This document shows, in pieces, positions 8,061-15,858 of a stretch of 63,859 nt of DNA (position 1 is its first letter; each line of letters opens with the position of its first letter). This DNA is from Blastomonas sp. (lineage in GTDB: Bacteria; Pseudomonadota; Alphaproteobacteria; Sphingomonadales; Sphingomonadaceae). The stretch covers positions 1-63,859 of the forward strand of contig NZ_JAUCZC010000023.1 in assembly GCF_030373265.1 (NCBI RefSeq). The letters run 5' to 3'. Made by a program: the position numbers and the translations under genes. The notes under the pieces are model-generated. The model did not search any database and was not told the DNA's origin. It saw only the letters and a list, made by a program, of their open reading frames with translations.

Positions 8061-8504
8061 ATGTTAAGCCAGAAAGTCCGCTACTCGATCCGTGCTCTAC
8101 AGCACCTTGCCGACCATTATGGCCAAGGCCTTGTGCAGCTTGACGAAATCGCCGCTGCCCAGAAGATACCTCCCAAGTTCCTGACCGTAATCCTTTCTGA
8201 AATGGCGCGGGCGGGACTCGTGCAGTCGCATCGCGGCAAGGATGGAGGCTATGCGCTGGGCCTGCCTCCGGTGGATATCCGTTATGGCGATATCGTCCGG
8301 CTGACGCGTGGTTCGCTGGCATTGGTGCCTTGCGCCAGCCGGTATGCCTATGAAAAGTGCAAGAATTGTCTGGAAGAGGACGAGTGCCGCTTGCGAGCAT
8401 TGATGCTCAAAGTGCGGGATGAAACTGCGCTGATCCTCGATCAAATCACCTTGGCGCATTCCATTCAGCCTGTCCCACCGTTCGGGCCTGCTATCGCACA
8501 TTGA
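8061..8504 (+). CDS. Rrf2-family transcriptional regulator with four-Cys cluster region
   Basis: This 147-aa protein starts with the Rrf2 winged-helix domain: MLSQKVRYSIRALQHLA, then IPPKFLTVILSEMARAGLVQSHRGKDGGY, whose GKDGGY is the wing. The C-terminal segment holds four cysteines in VPCASRYAYEKCKNCLEEDECRL, which could bind an iron-sulfur cluster as in IscR/NsrR relatives or act as thiol switches. Rrf2 proteins also include CymR, the cysteine-metabolism repressor of Firmicutes. Here it sits just upstream of a DUF2292 protein and a TonB receptor and downstream of the divergent promoter region. It is the best candidate for the sulfur-status regulator of this locus. The ligand is not known. 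Confidence 0.88.
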   Translation: MLSQKVRYSIRALQHLADHYGQGLVQLDEIAAAQKIPPKFLTVILSEMARAGLVQSHRGKDGGYALGLPPVDIRYGDIVRLTRGSLALVPCASRYAYEKCKNCLEEDECRLRALMLKVRDETALILDQITLAHSIQPVPPFGPAIAH

Positions 8505-8615
8505 GACGCTGACAAGCAAAACTATCTTGCCAACTCAAAAGGTAGAGATTAGCCCTGTGACTGCGGGCCATGCTGCATGCAGCCGGTCCGCACCAGTTTT
8601 TACAGGGGTTTCACG

Positions 8616-8783
8616 ATGCCACCTTCAAAGCTTACCGAGTCGCTTGCTGCTCCGCAGCGCGATGTTCCGATCGCTGCAATCGCTGACGCCATTTCAAAGC
8701 TTCGCTTCGGCGCGGTGGTTCTGACCGTCCACGATGGCAAGCTGGTCCAGATGGACGTGACCGAGCGCCAGCGCTTCAGCTGA
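8616..8783 (+). CDS. DUF2292 (YezD-like) small protein
   Basis: This 55-aa protein carries the DUF2292 core: IADAISKLRFGAVVLTVHDGKLVQMDVTERQRF. The single compact domain ends with the typical K-x-x-x-x-x-x-T-E-R-x-R-F motif. In Bacillus, YezD lies with sulfur-assimilation genes; its molecular function is unsettled. AGGGGT 7 nt before the ATG at 8616 fixes the start. It lies between the Rrf2 gene and the first TonB receptor. A second, divergent copy occurs at 13891-14088 in the same locus, supporting a real role in sulfonate or sulfate-ester use. Confidence 0.85.
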   Translation: MPPSKLTESLAAPQRDVPIAAIADAISKLRFGAVVLTVHDGKLVQMDVTERQRFS

Positions 8784-8920
8784 CCGACATTTTTACATTC
8801 CCTCGATTGCCGGGACCGGGACTACCGGACCGGCATTTTTCTGAGGTCATGCTTTGTGCAGCAGCCATACTGTGCCGACCGGACAGCCGGAAGCACTTCC
8901 ATTCTCGGGGGTCTTTCCAA

Positions 8921-11407
8921 ATGTCCATTTCCATTACCGCGCGCACGTCCGTTGCTGCGCTGGCCATCGCGCTTGCGTTTCAGGCTCCGGCATTCGCTGC
9001 TGACACCGACGGCGCCGCAGCCGAAGCCGAAGTGCAGACAGACGATATTGCCGAAGCTCAGCAACAGCCCGGCAACGTGATCATCGTCTCCGCCCGCCGC
9101 CGCGACGAATCCTCGCAGGACGTGCCGATTGCGCTCTCGGTGGTCGATGTGACCACGCTCGACAACACCGGCAGCTTCAACGTCAGCCGGTTGACGCAAT
9201 TGCAGCCGACATTGCAGTTCTACTCCTCCAACCCGCGCAATTCGGCGATCAACATCCGCGGGCTCGGCGCGCCGTTCGGCCTCACTAATGACGGCATCGA
9301 ACAGGGTGTCGGCATCTATATCGACGATGTCTTCGTCGGCCGGGTGGCGGTGGCGACGCTCGATTTCCTCGATATCGCGCAGGTCGAGACGCTGCGCGGG
9401 CCGCAGGGCACGCTCTACGGCAAGAATACGACTGCGGGCGCGATCAACATCACCTCGAAGGAACCGAGCTTCGATTTCGAGGGCCGCGCCGAGGTCACCG
9501 CAGGCAATCTCGAGTTCCGCCAGGCCAAGGCATCGGTGTCCGGGCCGCTGTCTGACACTGTCGCTGTGCGTTTCGGGGTTGCGACCACCGATCGGCGGGG
9601 CACGATCTTCAACGTCGCCACCGGCACCAACGTGAACGAATTGAACAATCTGGGGATTCGCGGCACGCTGCTGTGGAAGCCGAGCGATTCCCTCAAGGTG
9701 ACGCTGGCGGGCGACTACAACCGCCAGAACCCCGAATGCTGCGCGCAGATCTATGCGCGCTACGGCAGCACCCAGCGCCCGGCCAACCGCCAGTTCCCCG
9801 CGCTGTCGGCGGCGTTCGGCTATGCCCCGCCCAGCCTCGACGCGTTCGACCGGGTGACCGATGTCGATGCCGAACTCAGCGCCAAGAGCATCCTGGGCGG
9901 CGCATCGCTCAAGGTCGAATGGGATGTCGGGCCCGGCACGCTGACCTCGGTTTCCGCCTGGCGCTTCTGGGACTGGACCCCGTCGAACGACCGCGATTTC
10001 ACCGGCCTGCCGATCACGCTCAAGGTCAACAATCCCTCGCAGCAGGAGCAGTTCACGCAAGAGGTGCGCTATGCCGGATCGCTGGGCGACCGCATCGACT
10101 TCGTTGCAGGCGTGTTCGGCTTCTATCAGACCATCGACACCCAGGGCATCCAGGAGCAGGGGCCGGCCGCGAGCCGCTGGCTGCTCAACCCGACCAGCGC
10201 GCTCGCCAACAACCCGGCGGTGCTCAACGGGCTGGTTGCCAACAACGATATCGGGTTCAAGAACACCAGCGTGGCCGCCTTCGGTCAGCTCAGCTGGAAG
10301 GTCACCGATGCGTTCACCATCCAGCCGGGAATCCGCATCAACTACGACAAGAAGACCGGATCGTACAACTCGGTGGTGACCGGAACGGCCTCGAACGGCA
10401 CCCGCCAGCTGGTCACCTTTAACGGGCCGTTCGCCAACGATCCGTGGATCGTCGCGCAGCGAGGGGTGCTGGCCCCGCAATTCTTCGAGCCCGAATTCAG
10501 CGACTGGAACCTGTCGTACGACCTGACCCTGGCGTATCAGATCGCTCCAGACATTCGCAGCTATGCCACTTATGCTAAGACCTTCAAGACCGGTGGCATC
10601 AACCTGTCGGGGGTTCCGAACGACGCGGCGGGCAACCCGCTGCTCGCAGCCGGCGCTGTCGCTCCCGAGAAGGTCGATCATTTCGAGGTCGGATTGAAGA
10701 CGCAGTTCTGGGACCGCCGCGCGACGCTCAACCTTGCCGGTTTCTGGACCGAAATCGGAGACTATCAGGCGACGGTCAACAACGGCCAGCTGGGCGTGCT
10801 GCGCGGCTATCTCGCCAATGCGGGCAAGGTGCGGGTGCGCGGGATCGAGGCGGACTTCAGCGTGCGCCCCTCGGAGCGGTTCAACGCCTATGTCAGCGGC
10901 GCCTATACCGACCATGAGTATGTTCGCTTCGTCGATGCCCCATGCCCGCCCGAACTGGCTGGCGGCACGACGGTGGGTGCCGGGCAGACACCCGGAGCCC
11001 CTGGCGTTCCTGGCGCGCTGAGCCCGGCGAACTGCGATATCTCGGGCCAATGGCTGCCCGGCATTTCGAACTGGGCGTTCTCTTATGGTGCAGAGGCCAA
11101 TGCGCCCGCCTCGATCTTCGGGCTCGACGGCTTTGCCTATGTCGGGTTCGACGGCAACTACCGCTCCAAATTCTCGTCGAACCCCTCGCGCTCGATCTAC
11201 ACCGACATCCAAGGCTATGCGCTTACCAACTTCCGGCTGGGCTATCGCACCGATGACGGGCTCAACGTCTTCGCTTGGGTGCGCAACGCCTTTGACGTGA
11301 ACTATTTCGAGCAGCTCGCGGCCAACACCGGCGGCAACACCGGCCTGATAGCCGGACAACCCGGCGACCCGCGCACCTTCGGCCTGACCCTTGCCTCCAG
11401 TTTCTGA
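8921..11407 (+). CDS. TonB-dependent outer-membrane receptor (organosulfur locus, copy 1)
   Basis: This 828-aa protein has a signal peptide (ITARTSVAALAIALAF, then APAFA-A), then a plug domain with NVIIVSARRRDESSQDVPIALS. Further on come NPRNSAINIRGLG and VETLRGPQGTLYGKNTTAGAIN at about residues 70-185. A long beta-barrel follows, ending in a terminal Phe (LTLASSF) as needed for BAM assembly. The receptor would import a bulky or scarce substrate with TonB-ExbBD energy. The start at 8921 is chosen because the preceding 38 in-frame residues are not signal-like. The TauE/SafE permease gene follows 27 nt downstream. The substrate is probably a sulfonate or sulfate ester, from neighbours only. Confidence 0.93.
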   Translation: MSISITARTSVAALAIALAFQAPAFAADTDGAAAEAEVQTDDIAEAQQQPGNVIIVSARRRDESSQDVPIALSVVDVTTLDNTGSFNVSRLTQLQPTLQFYSSNPRNSAINIRGLGAPFGLTNDGIEQGVGIYIDDVFVGRVAVATLDFLDIAQVETLRGPQGTLYGKNTTAGAINITSKEPSFDFEGRAEVTAGNLEFRQAKASVSGPLSDTVAVRFGVATTDRRGTIFNVATGTNVNELNNLGIRGTLLWKPSDSLKVTLAGDYNRQNPECCAQIYARYGSTQRPANRQFPALSAAFGYAPPSLDAFDRVTDVDAELSAKSILGGASLKVEWDVGPGTLTSVSAWRFWDWTPSNDRDFTGLPITLKVNNPSQQEQFTQEVRYAGSLGDRIDFVAGVFGFYQTIDTQGIQEQGPAASRWLLNPTSALANNPAVLNGLVANNDIGFKNTSVAAFGQLSWKVTDAFTIQPGIRINYDKKTGSYNSVVTGTASNGTRQLVTFNGPFANDPWIVAQRGVLAPQFFEPEFSDWNLSYDLTLAYQIAPDIRSYATYAKTFKTGGINLSGVPNDAAGNPLLAAGAVAPEKVDHFEVGLKTQFWDRRATLNLAGFWTEIGDYQATVNNGQLGVLRGYLANAGKVRVRGIEADFSVRPSERFNAYVSGAYTDHEYVRFVDAPCPPELAGGTTVGAGQTPGAPGVPGALSPANCDISGQWLPGISNWAFSYGAEANAPASIFGLDGFAYVGFDGNYRSKFSSNPSRSIYTDIQGYALTNFRLGYRTDDGLNVFAWVRNAFDVNYFEQLAANTGGNTGLIAGQPGDPRTFGLTLASSF

Positions 11408-11434
11408 CCCCTCCAGCCAAGAAAGGGACCAGAC

Positions 11435-12205
11435 ATGCTGGACCTGAGTATCCTGAACCCCGCCGATATCTGGCCCTTCATCCTCGCGGGCTTTGCCGCG
11501 CAGATGGTGGATGGCGCGCTGGGGATGGCGTTCGGCGTCATCTCCAGTACGCTGCTCGTCTCGGTGCTCGGCGTGCCGCCCGCACAGGCTTCAGCGGGCG
11601 TCCATCTGGCCGAGGTGTTCACTACCGGGGCATCGGGGCTCAGCCATGCCTGGCACCGCAACATCGACTGGAAGCTGTTCAGCCGGCTGGTGCTTCCGGG
11701 GATCGGCGGTGGAGTTCTGGGCGCCTATGTTCTGTCCAATATCCATGCTGAGGTCGCCCGCCCGCTGGTGATGGCCTATCTTGCGGGCGTCGGCGTACTG
11801 CTATTGTATCGCGCGTGGAAATTCCCGCCGAACAAGTTCAAGGATCCGCGCATCGTCGCGCCGCTCGGCGCTGCAGGAGGCTTCCTTGATGCAGCAGGCG
11901 GCGGCGGCTGGGGACCGGTGGTCACCTCCAACCTGCTGATCCAGGGCAGCGAACCGCGCAAGGTGATCGGTACGGTGAGCGCGTCGGAATTCTTCCTGAC
12001 CGTCTCGATCTCGGTAACCTTCATTCTGACATTGGGGTTCGAGGCGTTTACCAATGCGACCATCGGCTTGCTGATTGGCGGTGTATTGGCTGCGCCATTC
12101 GGGGCGCTTTTGGCCAAGCGCGTTAAACCTCGCGCCTTGCTATTGCTGGTTGGCGTCGTGCTGACGGTGACCAGTGTGTTCAGTATCTACAAAGCCTTGG
12201 CATAA
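11435..12205 (+). CDS. TauE/SafE-family sulfite/sulfonate exporter-like permease
   Basis: This 256-aa polytopic membrane protein is of the TauE/SafE (PF01925) type. It contains two related halves, with GFAAQMVDGALGMAFGVISS near the start and GFLDAAGGGGWGPVVTSNLL near residue 150, plus about seven to eight hydrophobic segments. Family members export sulfite, sulfoacetate or related anions. It follows the TonB receptor by 27 nt on the same strand and ends at a strong bidirectional hairpin. Sulfite released by SsuD and the TauD enzymes is the likely cargo. A sulfonate importer role cannot be excluded, because direction is not fixed by sequence. Confidence 0.85.
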   Translation: MLDLSILNPADIWPFILAGFAAQMVDGALGMAFGVISSTLLVSVLGVPPAQASAGVHLAEVFTTGASGLSHAWHRNIDWKLFSRLVLPGIGGGVLGAYVLSNIHAEVARPLVMAYLAGVGVLLLYRAWKFPPNKFKDPRIVAPLGAAGGFLDAAGGGGWGPVVTSNLLIQGSEPRKVIGTVSASEFFLTVSISVTFILTLGFEAFTNATIGLLIGGVLAAPFGALLAKRVKPRALLLLVGVVLTVTSVFSIYKALA

Positions 12206-12222
12206 GACTATCTCGCCACGAT

Positions 12223-12258
12223 GACGGCGGAATGGATGAGCACACCCATTCCGCCGTC
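12223..12258. terminator. bidirectional terminator hairpin between convergent genes
   Basis: A perfect 13-bp stem (GACGGCGGAATGG with its complement, 10-nt loop) lies 17 nt after the TauE/SafE stop and 14 nt after the opposing hydrolase stop. On the plus strand it is followed by GATATTTT. It probably separates the two converging transcription units. Confidence 0.75.
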
Positions 12259-12272
12259 GATATTTTGCTGTC

Positions 12273-12926
12273 TTACAGAGTTACATCACGCGGCCAACCG
12301 GGACGGTGCGTGACAGGCGTAGACCTCTCGGATCTGTCGAACTGCGCTTCAACCCCATCGAGCAACCGCATCAGCAGCGACTTGCCCGCCGCCCAATCGC
12401 CGATATCGGACGCCGCATTGATGTGGCCAAGGCGCCCGGCATCGACATTATCGCTGCCCCAGAAGCTGGCGAGGCGATAGGCACGATCAGGGGAGATATA
12501 CGTATCGTCGCGGCTGCTCACCAGAATCGAGGGGAAGGGCAGGACGCCGCGAGCGGAGGGTGCGAACGCATTGAGCCGGGGGTCGCTCGGTGCGTTGTCG
12601 ACTTCGGGCGGTGCCACCAGCAGCGCACCGACGACAGGGCCATGCGACGTCGGCCGTTCGAGCGCGGCCCACCAGGCGACCGCGTGGCAGCCAAGGCTGT
12701 GAGCGACCAGGACGATCGGGCCCTGCGTCTGGCGGATCGCCAGGTTCAGGCGGTTGACCCAGGCATTGCGGTTGGGAAGCGACCAGTTGCCCATATCGAC
12801 ACGGTGGCAGTTCGGCCACTGGAGCTCCCAGTGTGTCTGCCAATGGGCAGGGCCGCTGTTGTCCAGTCCGGGCACGAGCAGGATCGTAGGCTCCTGCAGG
12901 TCACGAGTACGAAAGGCTGACATCAA
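12273..12926 (-). CDS. RBBP9/YdeN-family serine hydrolase
   Basis: This 217-aa alpha/beta hydrolase is of the RBBP9/YdeN type (PF06821). It shows the family signature GLDNSGPAHWQ near residue 20, the nucleophile in VAHSLGC (Ser about 79), an acid in SSRDDTY and the catalytic His in GHINAAS. Family members are small cytoplasmic serine hydrolases of mostly unknown substrate. It is the last gene of the minus-strand sulfur run, 240 nt after the amidotransferase. Start at ATG 12926 or 12923. That 240-nt gap (12927-13166) contains no gene I can support. Confidence 0.88.
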   Translation of the reverse strand: MMSAFRTRDLQEPTILLVPGLDNSGPAHWQTHWELQWPNCHRVDMGNWSLPNRNAWVNRLNLAIRQTQGPIVLVAHSLGCHAVAWWAALERPTSHGPVVGALLVAPPEVDNAPSDPRLNAFAPSARGVLPFPSILVSSRDDTYISPDRAYRLASFWGSDNVDAGRLGHINAASDIGDWAAGKSLLMRLLDGVEAQFDRSERSTPVTHRPGWPRDVTL

Positions 12927-13166
12927 ACATCTCCTTTGCGTTTTCTTTTACCGGCGCTTGGGCACCGGTGCGGCCAAGGCCAACATGGCATCAACCGACC
13001 ATCACAAGATATTCTCTATTCTTTTAATAGACAAGTGGTTTGTGGCCAGATGAGGGTCTGGTGCGCCATCCTGTTGGAAGGCGTCGGTTGAACGCGGCGT
13101 CAAGGCATGGGGACGCAGTCGGCGTCAGCACTGCTATCAAGGCCCGCACGAGTCGAGGCCTTCGGC

Positions 13167-13868
13167 TTAGTTGAGACCTCCAAGCCATTCCGCGATCATC
13201 GCCTGTCCTGCGGCGACGGCAGAGGGACCGAGCTGGTCGTAGTCGTGCGCCAGTCGCCGTTCGCAGATATTTTGCGCACTCAGGCACGGACCCGATTCGG
13301 CGATCCAGTGATGAACACGCGGATCGAGCCCCATCTCTGCGTGGAACTGCAGCGCCAGCAATTCGGGGCCGCGCCGGAACGCCTGGTGCGGATAGGTCGC
13401 GCTGCTCGCCAGCCATTCGGTGCGATGGGGCAGATCGAACGTATCGCCGTGCCACTGCAGGATGGGGGTGTCCTGCAGATGGGTCAGCGGGCTTTGCTGG
13501 CCCGATGGGGTCAACTCGATCTGCGTGAACCCGATCTCGTGGACGCCACCGGGATAGACACGCGCGTCCAGCGCGGCGGCAATCATTTGGGCGCCAAGAC
13601 ATATGCCAAGGGTCGGGCAATCCCTGGCCAATCGACCTGCCACCCGCTCGATCTCGTGGGCGATCCAGGGGTGCTCGTGGCGGTCATAAACCCCCATGGG
13701 GCCCCCCATGAGAACCACCAGATCGGGCGCATCGAAGTCGATATCGGCAAACCCAGGGTCGGTCACATCGACCCGGTCGATCGTATAGCCTGCGTGCTCG
13801 ATCGGCTCGCGAAAGCCGGCGATCCCCTCATAGGGAACATGCCGAACCAGAAGCGCGGTCTTGGTCAA
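13167..13868 (-). CDS. class I glutamine amidotransferase-like protein with disturbed start
   Basis: The protein resembles the GMP-synthase-type GATase1 family. It has the nucleophile elbow GICLGAQ (Cys), then ALQFHAEM giving His and Glu of the triad, and GGPMGVYD early on. It could hydrolyse glutamine, gamma-glutamyl or related amides. The start is unusual. GGAGG plus an ATG at 13894, overlapping the DUF2292 stop as ATGA, opens a frame of only nine codons. The family N-terminus (TKTALLVRH) is in another frame, reachable from TTG at 13868, 13877 or 13916. I give TTG 13868, which overlaps the mini-ORF stop as TTGA. A single-base indel is the alternative explanation. Confidence 0.75.
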   Translation of the reverse strand: MTKTALLVRHVPYEGIAGFREPIEHAGYTIDRVDVTDPGFADIDFDAPDLVVLMGGPMGVYDRHEHPWIAHEIERVAGRLARDCPTLGICLGAQMIAAALDARVYPGGVHEIGFTQIELTPSGQQSPLTHLQDTPILQWHGDTFDLPHRTEWLASSATYPHQAFRRGPELLALQFHAEMGLDPRVHHWIAESGPCLSAQNICERRLAHDYDQLGPSAVAAGQAMIAEWLGGLN

Positions 13869-13890
13869 AGTGTCCAAACCTGAAGCATGA

Positions 13891-14088
13891 TCATGGTTGC
13901 TGCTCCTCCGATTCAAACCGCTCGCGGCGGGTCACTTCGAGCAGCACAACTTTGCCTGCTCGCAGATTAATCGTCACAGAACCGTAATCCACGCTGAGCA
14001 GTGCATCGGCAATGGTCGGCAGGCTTTGCTGGATGAAAGCCCGCCTTTCCTCCTGAACGGCGCTGCCATCTTCAGAAGTCTTCGTCAT
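13891..14088 (-). CDS. DUF2292 (YezD-like) small protein, second copy
   Basis: This 65-aa protein has the DUF2292 core IADALLSVDYGSVTINLRAGKVVLLEVTRRERFE. It is only moderately similar to the copy at 8616-8783, so the two are old paralogues or separately acquired. AGGAGG lies 10 nt before the ATG at 14088. It follows the arylsulfatase gene by 46 nt and overlaps the next start codon (ATGA at 13894), so it is within a co-transcribed unit. Function is unknown; family members recur beside sulfur-assimilation genes. Confidence 0.82.
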   Translation of the reverse strand: MTKTSEDGSAVQEERRAFIQQSLPTIADALLSVDYGSVTINLRAGKVVLLEVTRRERFESEEQQP

Positions 14089-14134
14089 CTGCCCTGAACC
14101 TCCTGGATCAGATCACGCCTGCCTGAATTGGGGC

Positions 14135-15769
14135 TCATGGCCGGTACAGCGTCTGGTCGGGGAGGATGACACCGACATCATTCGCATAACGATCCCATTC
14201 ACCGACAAGCGATGCGTGGATGGCGCGCTGGCGGCTGGCCTGGTCGCCTGTTTCGCCCGGGTCCGCTGCGATATTGAACAGCCGCCAGCGCCCGTCACCG
14301 GTATCCACCAGCTTCCAGTCGCCTCTGCGCACCGCGCGAGAGCCGAACAGCTCGGTGCCGATGGCGACGTCAGCCGGCCAGACACGGTCGGAGCGGCTGC
14401 GCAACCAATCGCTCCAACTGCGACCCCGCACAGGCTGGATGCGATCAGGGTTGGCTCCTTCGGCGGGATGCGCAACGCCGGCCAAGTCCAGAAACGTAGG
14501 GACGACGTCCATCACGCTGAGATATTCGCGGGCTACTCCGCCCTGTTTCGCAAGGCCAGGATAGCGCAGGATGGCGGTCGCGCGCGTCCCGCCTTCGGTT
14601 GCATAAGCTTTGTACAGCCAGGACGGGGCCGTCGCTGCCTGCGCCCAGCCGGGACCATAAGCGACGTAGGACGCTGCCGTGCCGCGGCTTTTGAGACTGT
14701 TGTCCGCATTGGCCAGCCGCTGCTTCACCGATGGCAGCTCGCTTCTGGCGAAGTCGACACCTTCAGCTCCATTGTCCGCCATGAACAGGATGACGGTGTT
14801 GTCGAGTTCGCCGATGCTGCGCAGATGGTCGATCACCAGGCCGATGTTGCGGTCCATCCGGTCCACCATGGCAGCGTAGATTTCCATATCGCGCGCTGTG
14901 ATTGCCCTGTCGGCGGCGCTCAGCGAAGACCAGCGCGGGGTGCGGCTGTCGGCCTTGTGCACTGGTGTCTTGGGGTCGAGCAGACCCAGCGCGATCTGCC
15001 GCTTGATCCGCTGTTTGCGCAACGCCTCATAGCCCGCGTCATAGCGGCCCTTGTATTTCTCGATATCGGCGCGCGGGGCCTGCAACGGCCAGTGCGGTGC
15101 GGTGAAGGCGAGATAGGCAAAGAACGGCGCCTCGCTGCTCTGGCCACCGATCTGTGCGACCAGGGCTTGCGCGAAATAGTCGGAGGAATAGAAATCGTCC
15201 GGCAGTTTGGTCACCACCTCGCCATTGCGGGTGTAGGTCGTGGGGCCCTTTCGGTCGGATGCGCCGAGCCCGAAATGGTTGTGGCCGCCCTGCAGCAGGG
15301 CAAAGCTCGACTGGAACCCGCGCGCGAATGGATCCTGCTCTGCCGTTAAGCCGAGGTGCCATTTGCCCGAAAACACAGTGCGATAGCCGCTGCTGGCGAG
15401 GATTTCCGCGAGCGTTGCCACATCGCGGCGCAGATAGCCTTCATGGCCCGGCTTGCCCTTCTGGTTGGGGGCGACCAACTCGGCCATCGTTCCCAATCCG
15501 GCGCGGTGGTTGTCAGTGCCCGATAGTAACATCGAACGGGTAGGAGAGCAGGTTGGCGCGACGTGGAAACCCGTCAGTCGCAGCCCCTGATAGGCCAAGG
15601 CGTCGAGTTGGGGCGTGGCGATCTCGCCGCCGAATGCACCGATGTCCGAAAAGCCCAGATCATCGGCGACGATGATCAGGAAGTTGGGACGTTCGGGAGT
15701 CTTCGCCGCCGCCGGTGCGGTCATGCTGCTGACGGCCAGAACAAGAGCGAATGCGCGCATCAGGGACAT
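14135..15769 (-). CDS. periplasmic arylsulfatase (Cys-type, FGly-dependent)
   Basis: This 544-aa sulfatase hydrolyses sulfate esters to release sulfate. It has a signal peptide (MRAFALVLAVSSM, then APAAA-K), so it acts outside the cytoplasm. The metal-binding start is ADDLGFSDIG. CSPTRSMLLSG holds the Cys that is oxidised to formylglycine, GKWHLG provides catalytic Lys/His, and MADNGAEG gives the second metal-binding Asp-Asn pair. Start is the ATG at 15769 with AAGG upstream; a longer frame runs meaninglessly over the TauD gene. No formylglycine-generating enzyme is in the window. An intrinsic terminator just upstream (15797-15842) means it may be partly decoupled from the TauD genes. Confidence 0.94.
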   Translation of the reverse strand: MSLMRAFALVLAVSSMTAPAAAKTPERPNFLIIVADDLGFSDIGAFGGEIATPQLDALAYQGLRLTGFHVAPTCSPTRSMLLSGTDNHRAGLGTMAELVAPNQKGKPGHEGYLRRDVATLAEILASSGYRTVFSGKWHLGLTAEQDPFARGFQSSFALLQGGHNHFGLGASDRKGPTTYTRNGEVVTKLPDDFYSSDYFAQALVAQIGGQSSEAPFFAYLAFTAPHWPLQAPRADIEKYKGRYDAGYEALRKQRIKRQIALGLLDPKTPVHKADSRTPRWSSLSAADRAITARDMEIYAAMVDRMDRNIGLVIDHLRSIGELDNTVILFMADNGAEGVDFARSELPSVKQRLANADNSLKSRGTAASYVAYGPGWAQAATAPSWLYKAYATEGGTRATAILRYPGLAKQGGVAREYLSVMDVVPTFLDLAGVAHPAEGANPDRIQPVRGRSWSDWLRSRSDRVWPADVAIGTELFGSRAVRRGDWKLVDTGDGRWRLFNIAADPGETGDQASRQRAIHASLVGEWDRYANDVGVILPDQTLYRP

Positions 15770-15796
15770 GGACAAACCTTCGTGGGTATCGCGTGA

Positions 15797-15842
15797 CAAA
15801 AAAGCGGCGACCCGTGCCGAAAGGGGGAAAGCACGGGTCGCC
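15797..15842 (-). terminator. intrinsic terminator between TauD-type gene and arylsulfatase
   Basis: On the minus strand, a perfect 12-bp stem (GGCGACCCGTGC with its complement, loop about 13 nt) is followed by GCTTTTTT. It lies 17 nt after the dioxygenase stop. It would lower transcription into the sulfatase gene, or act as a regulated internal terminator of the run. Confidence 0.8.
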
Positions 15843-15858
15843 AGGGTGGGAGAGAGGG

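Noticed and set aside
8822-11359. 845-codon open frame antisense to the first TonB receptor
   Set aside because: High-GC coding DNA commonly leaves the antisense frame open. The product has no family look, while the sense frame has signal peptide, plug and barrel end.
13891-13916. TTG at 13916 as the amidotransferase start
   Set aside because: It would lie upstream of the GGAGG site and add residues not seen in the family. TTG 13868 gives the family N-terminus.
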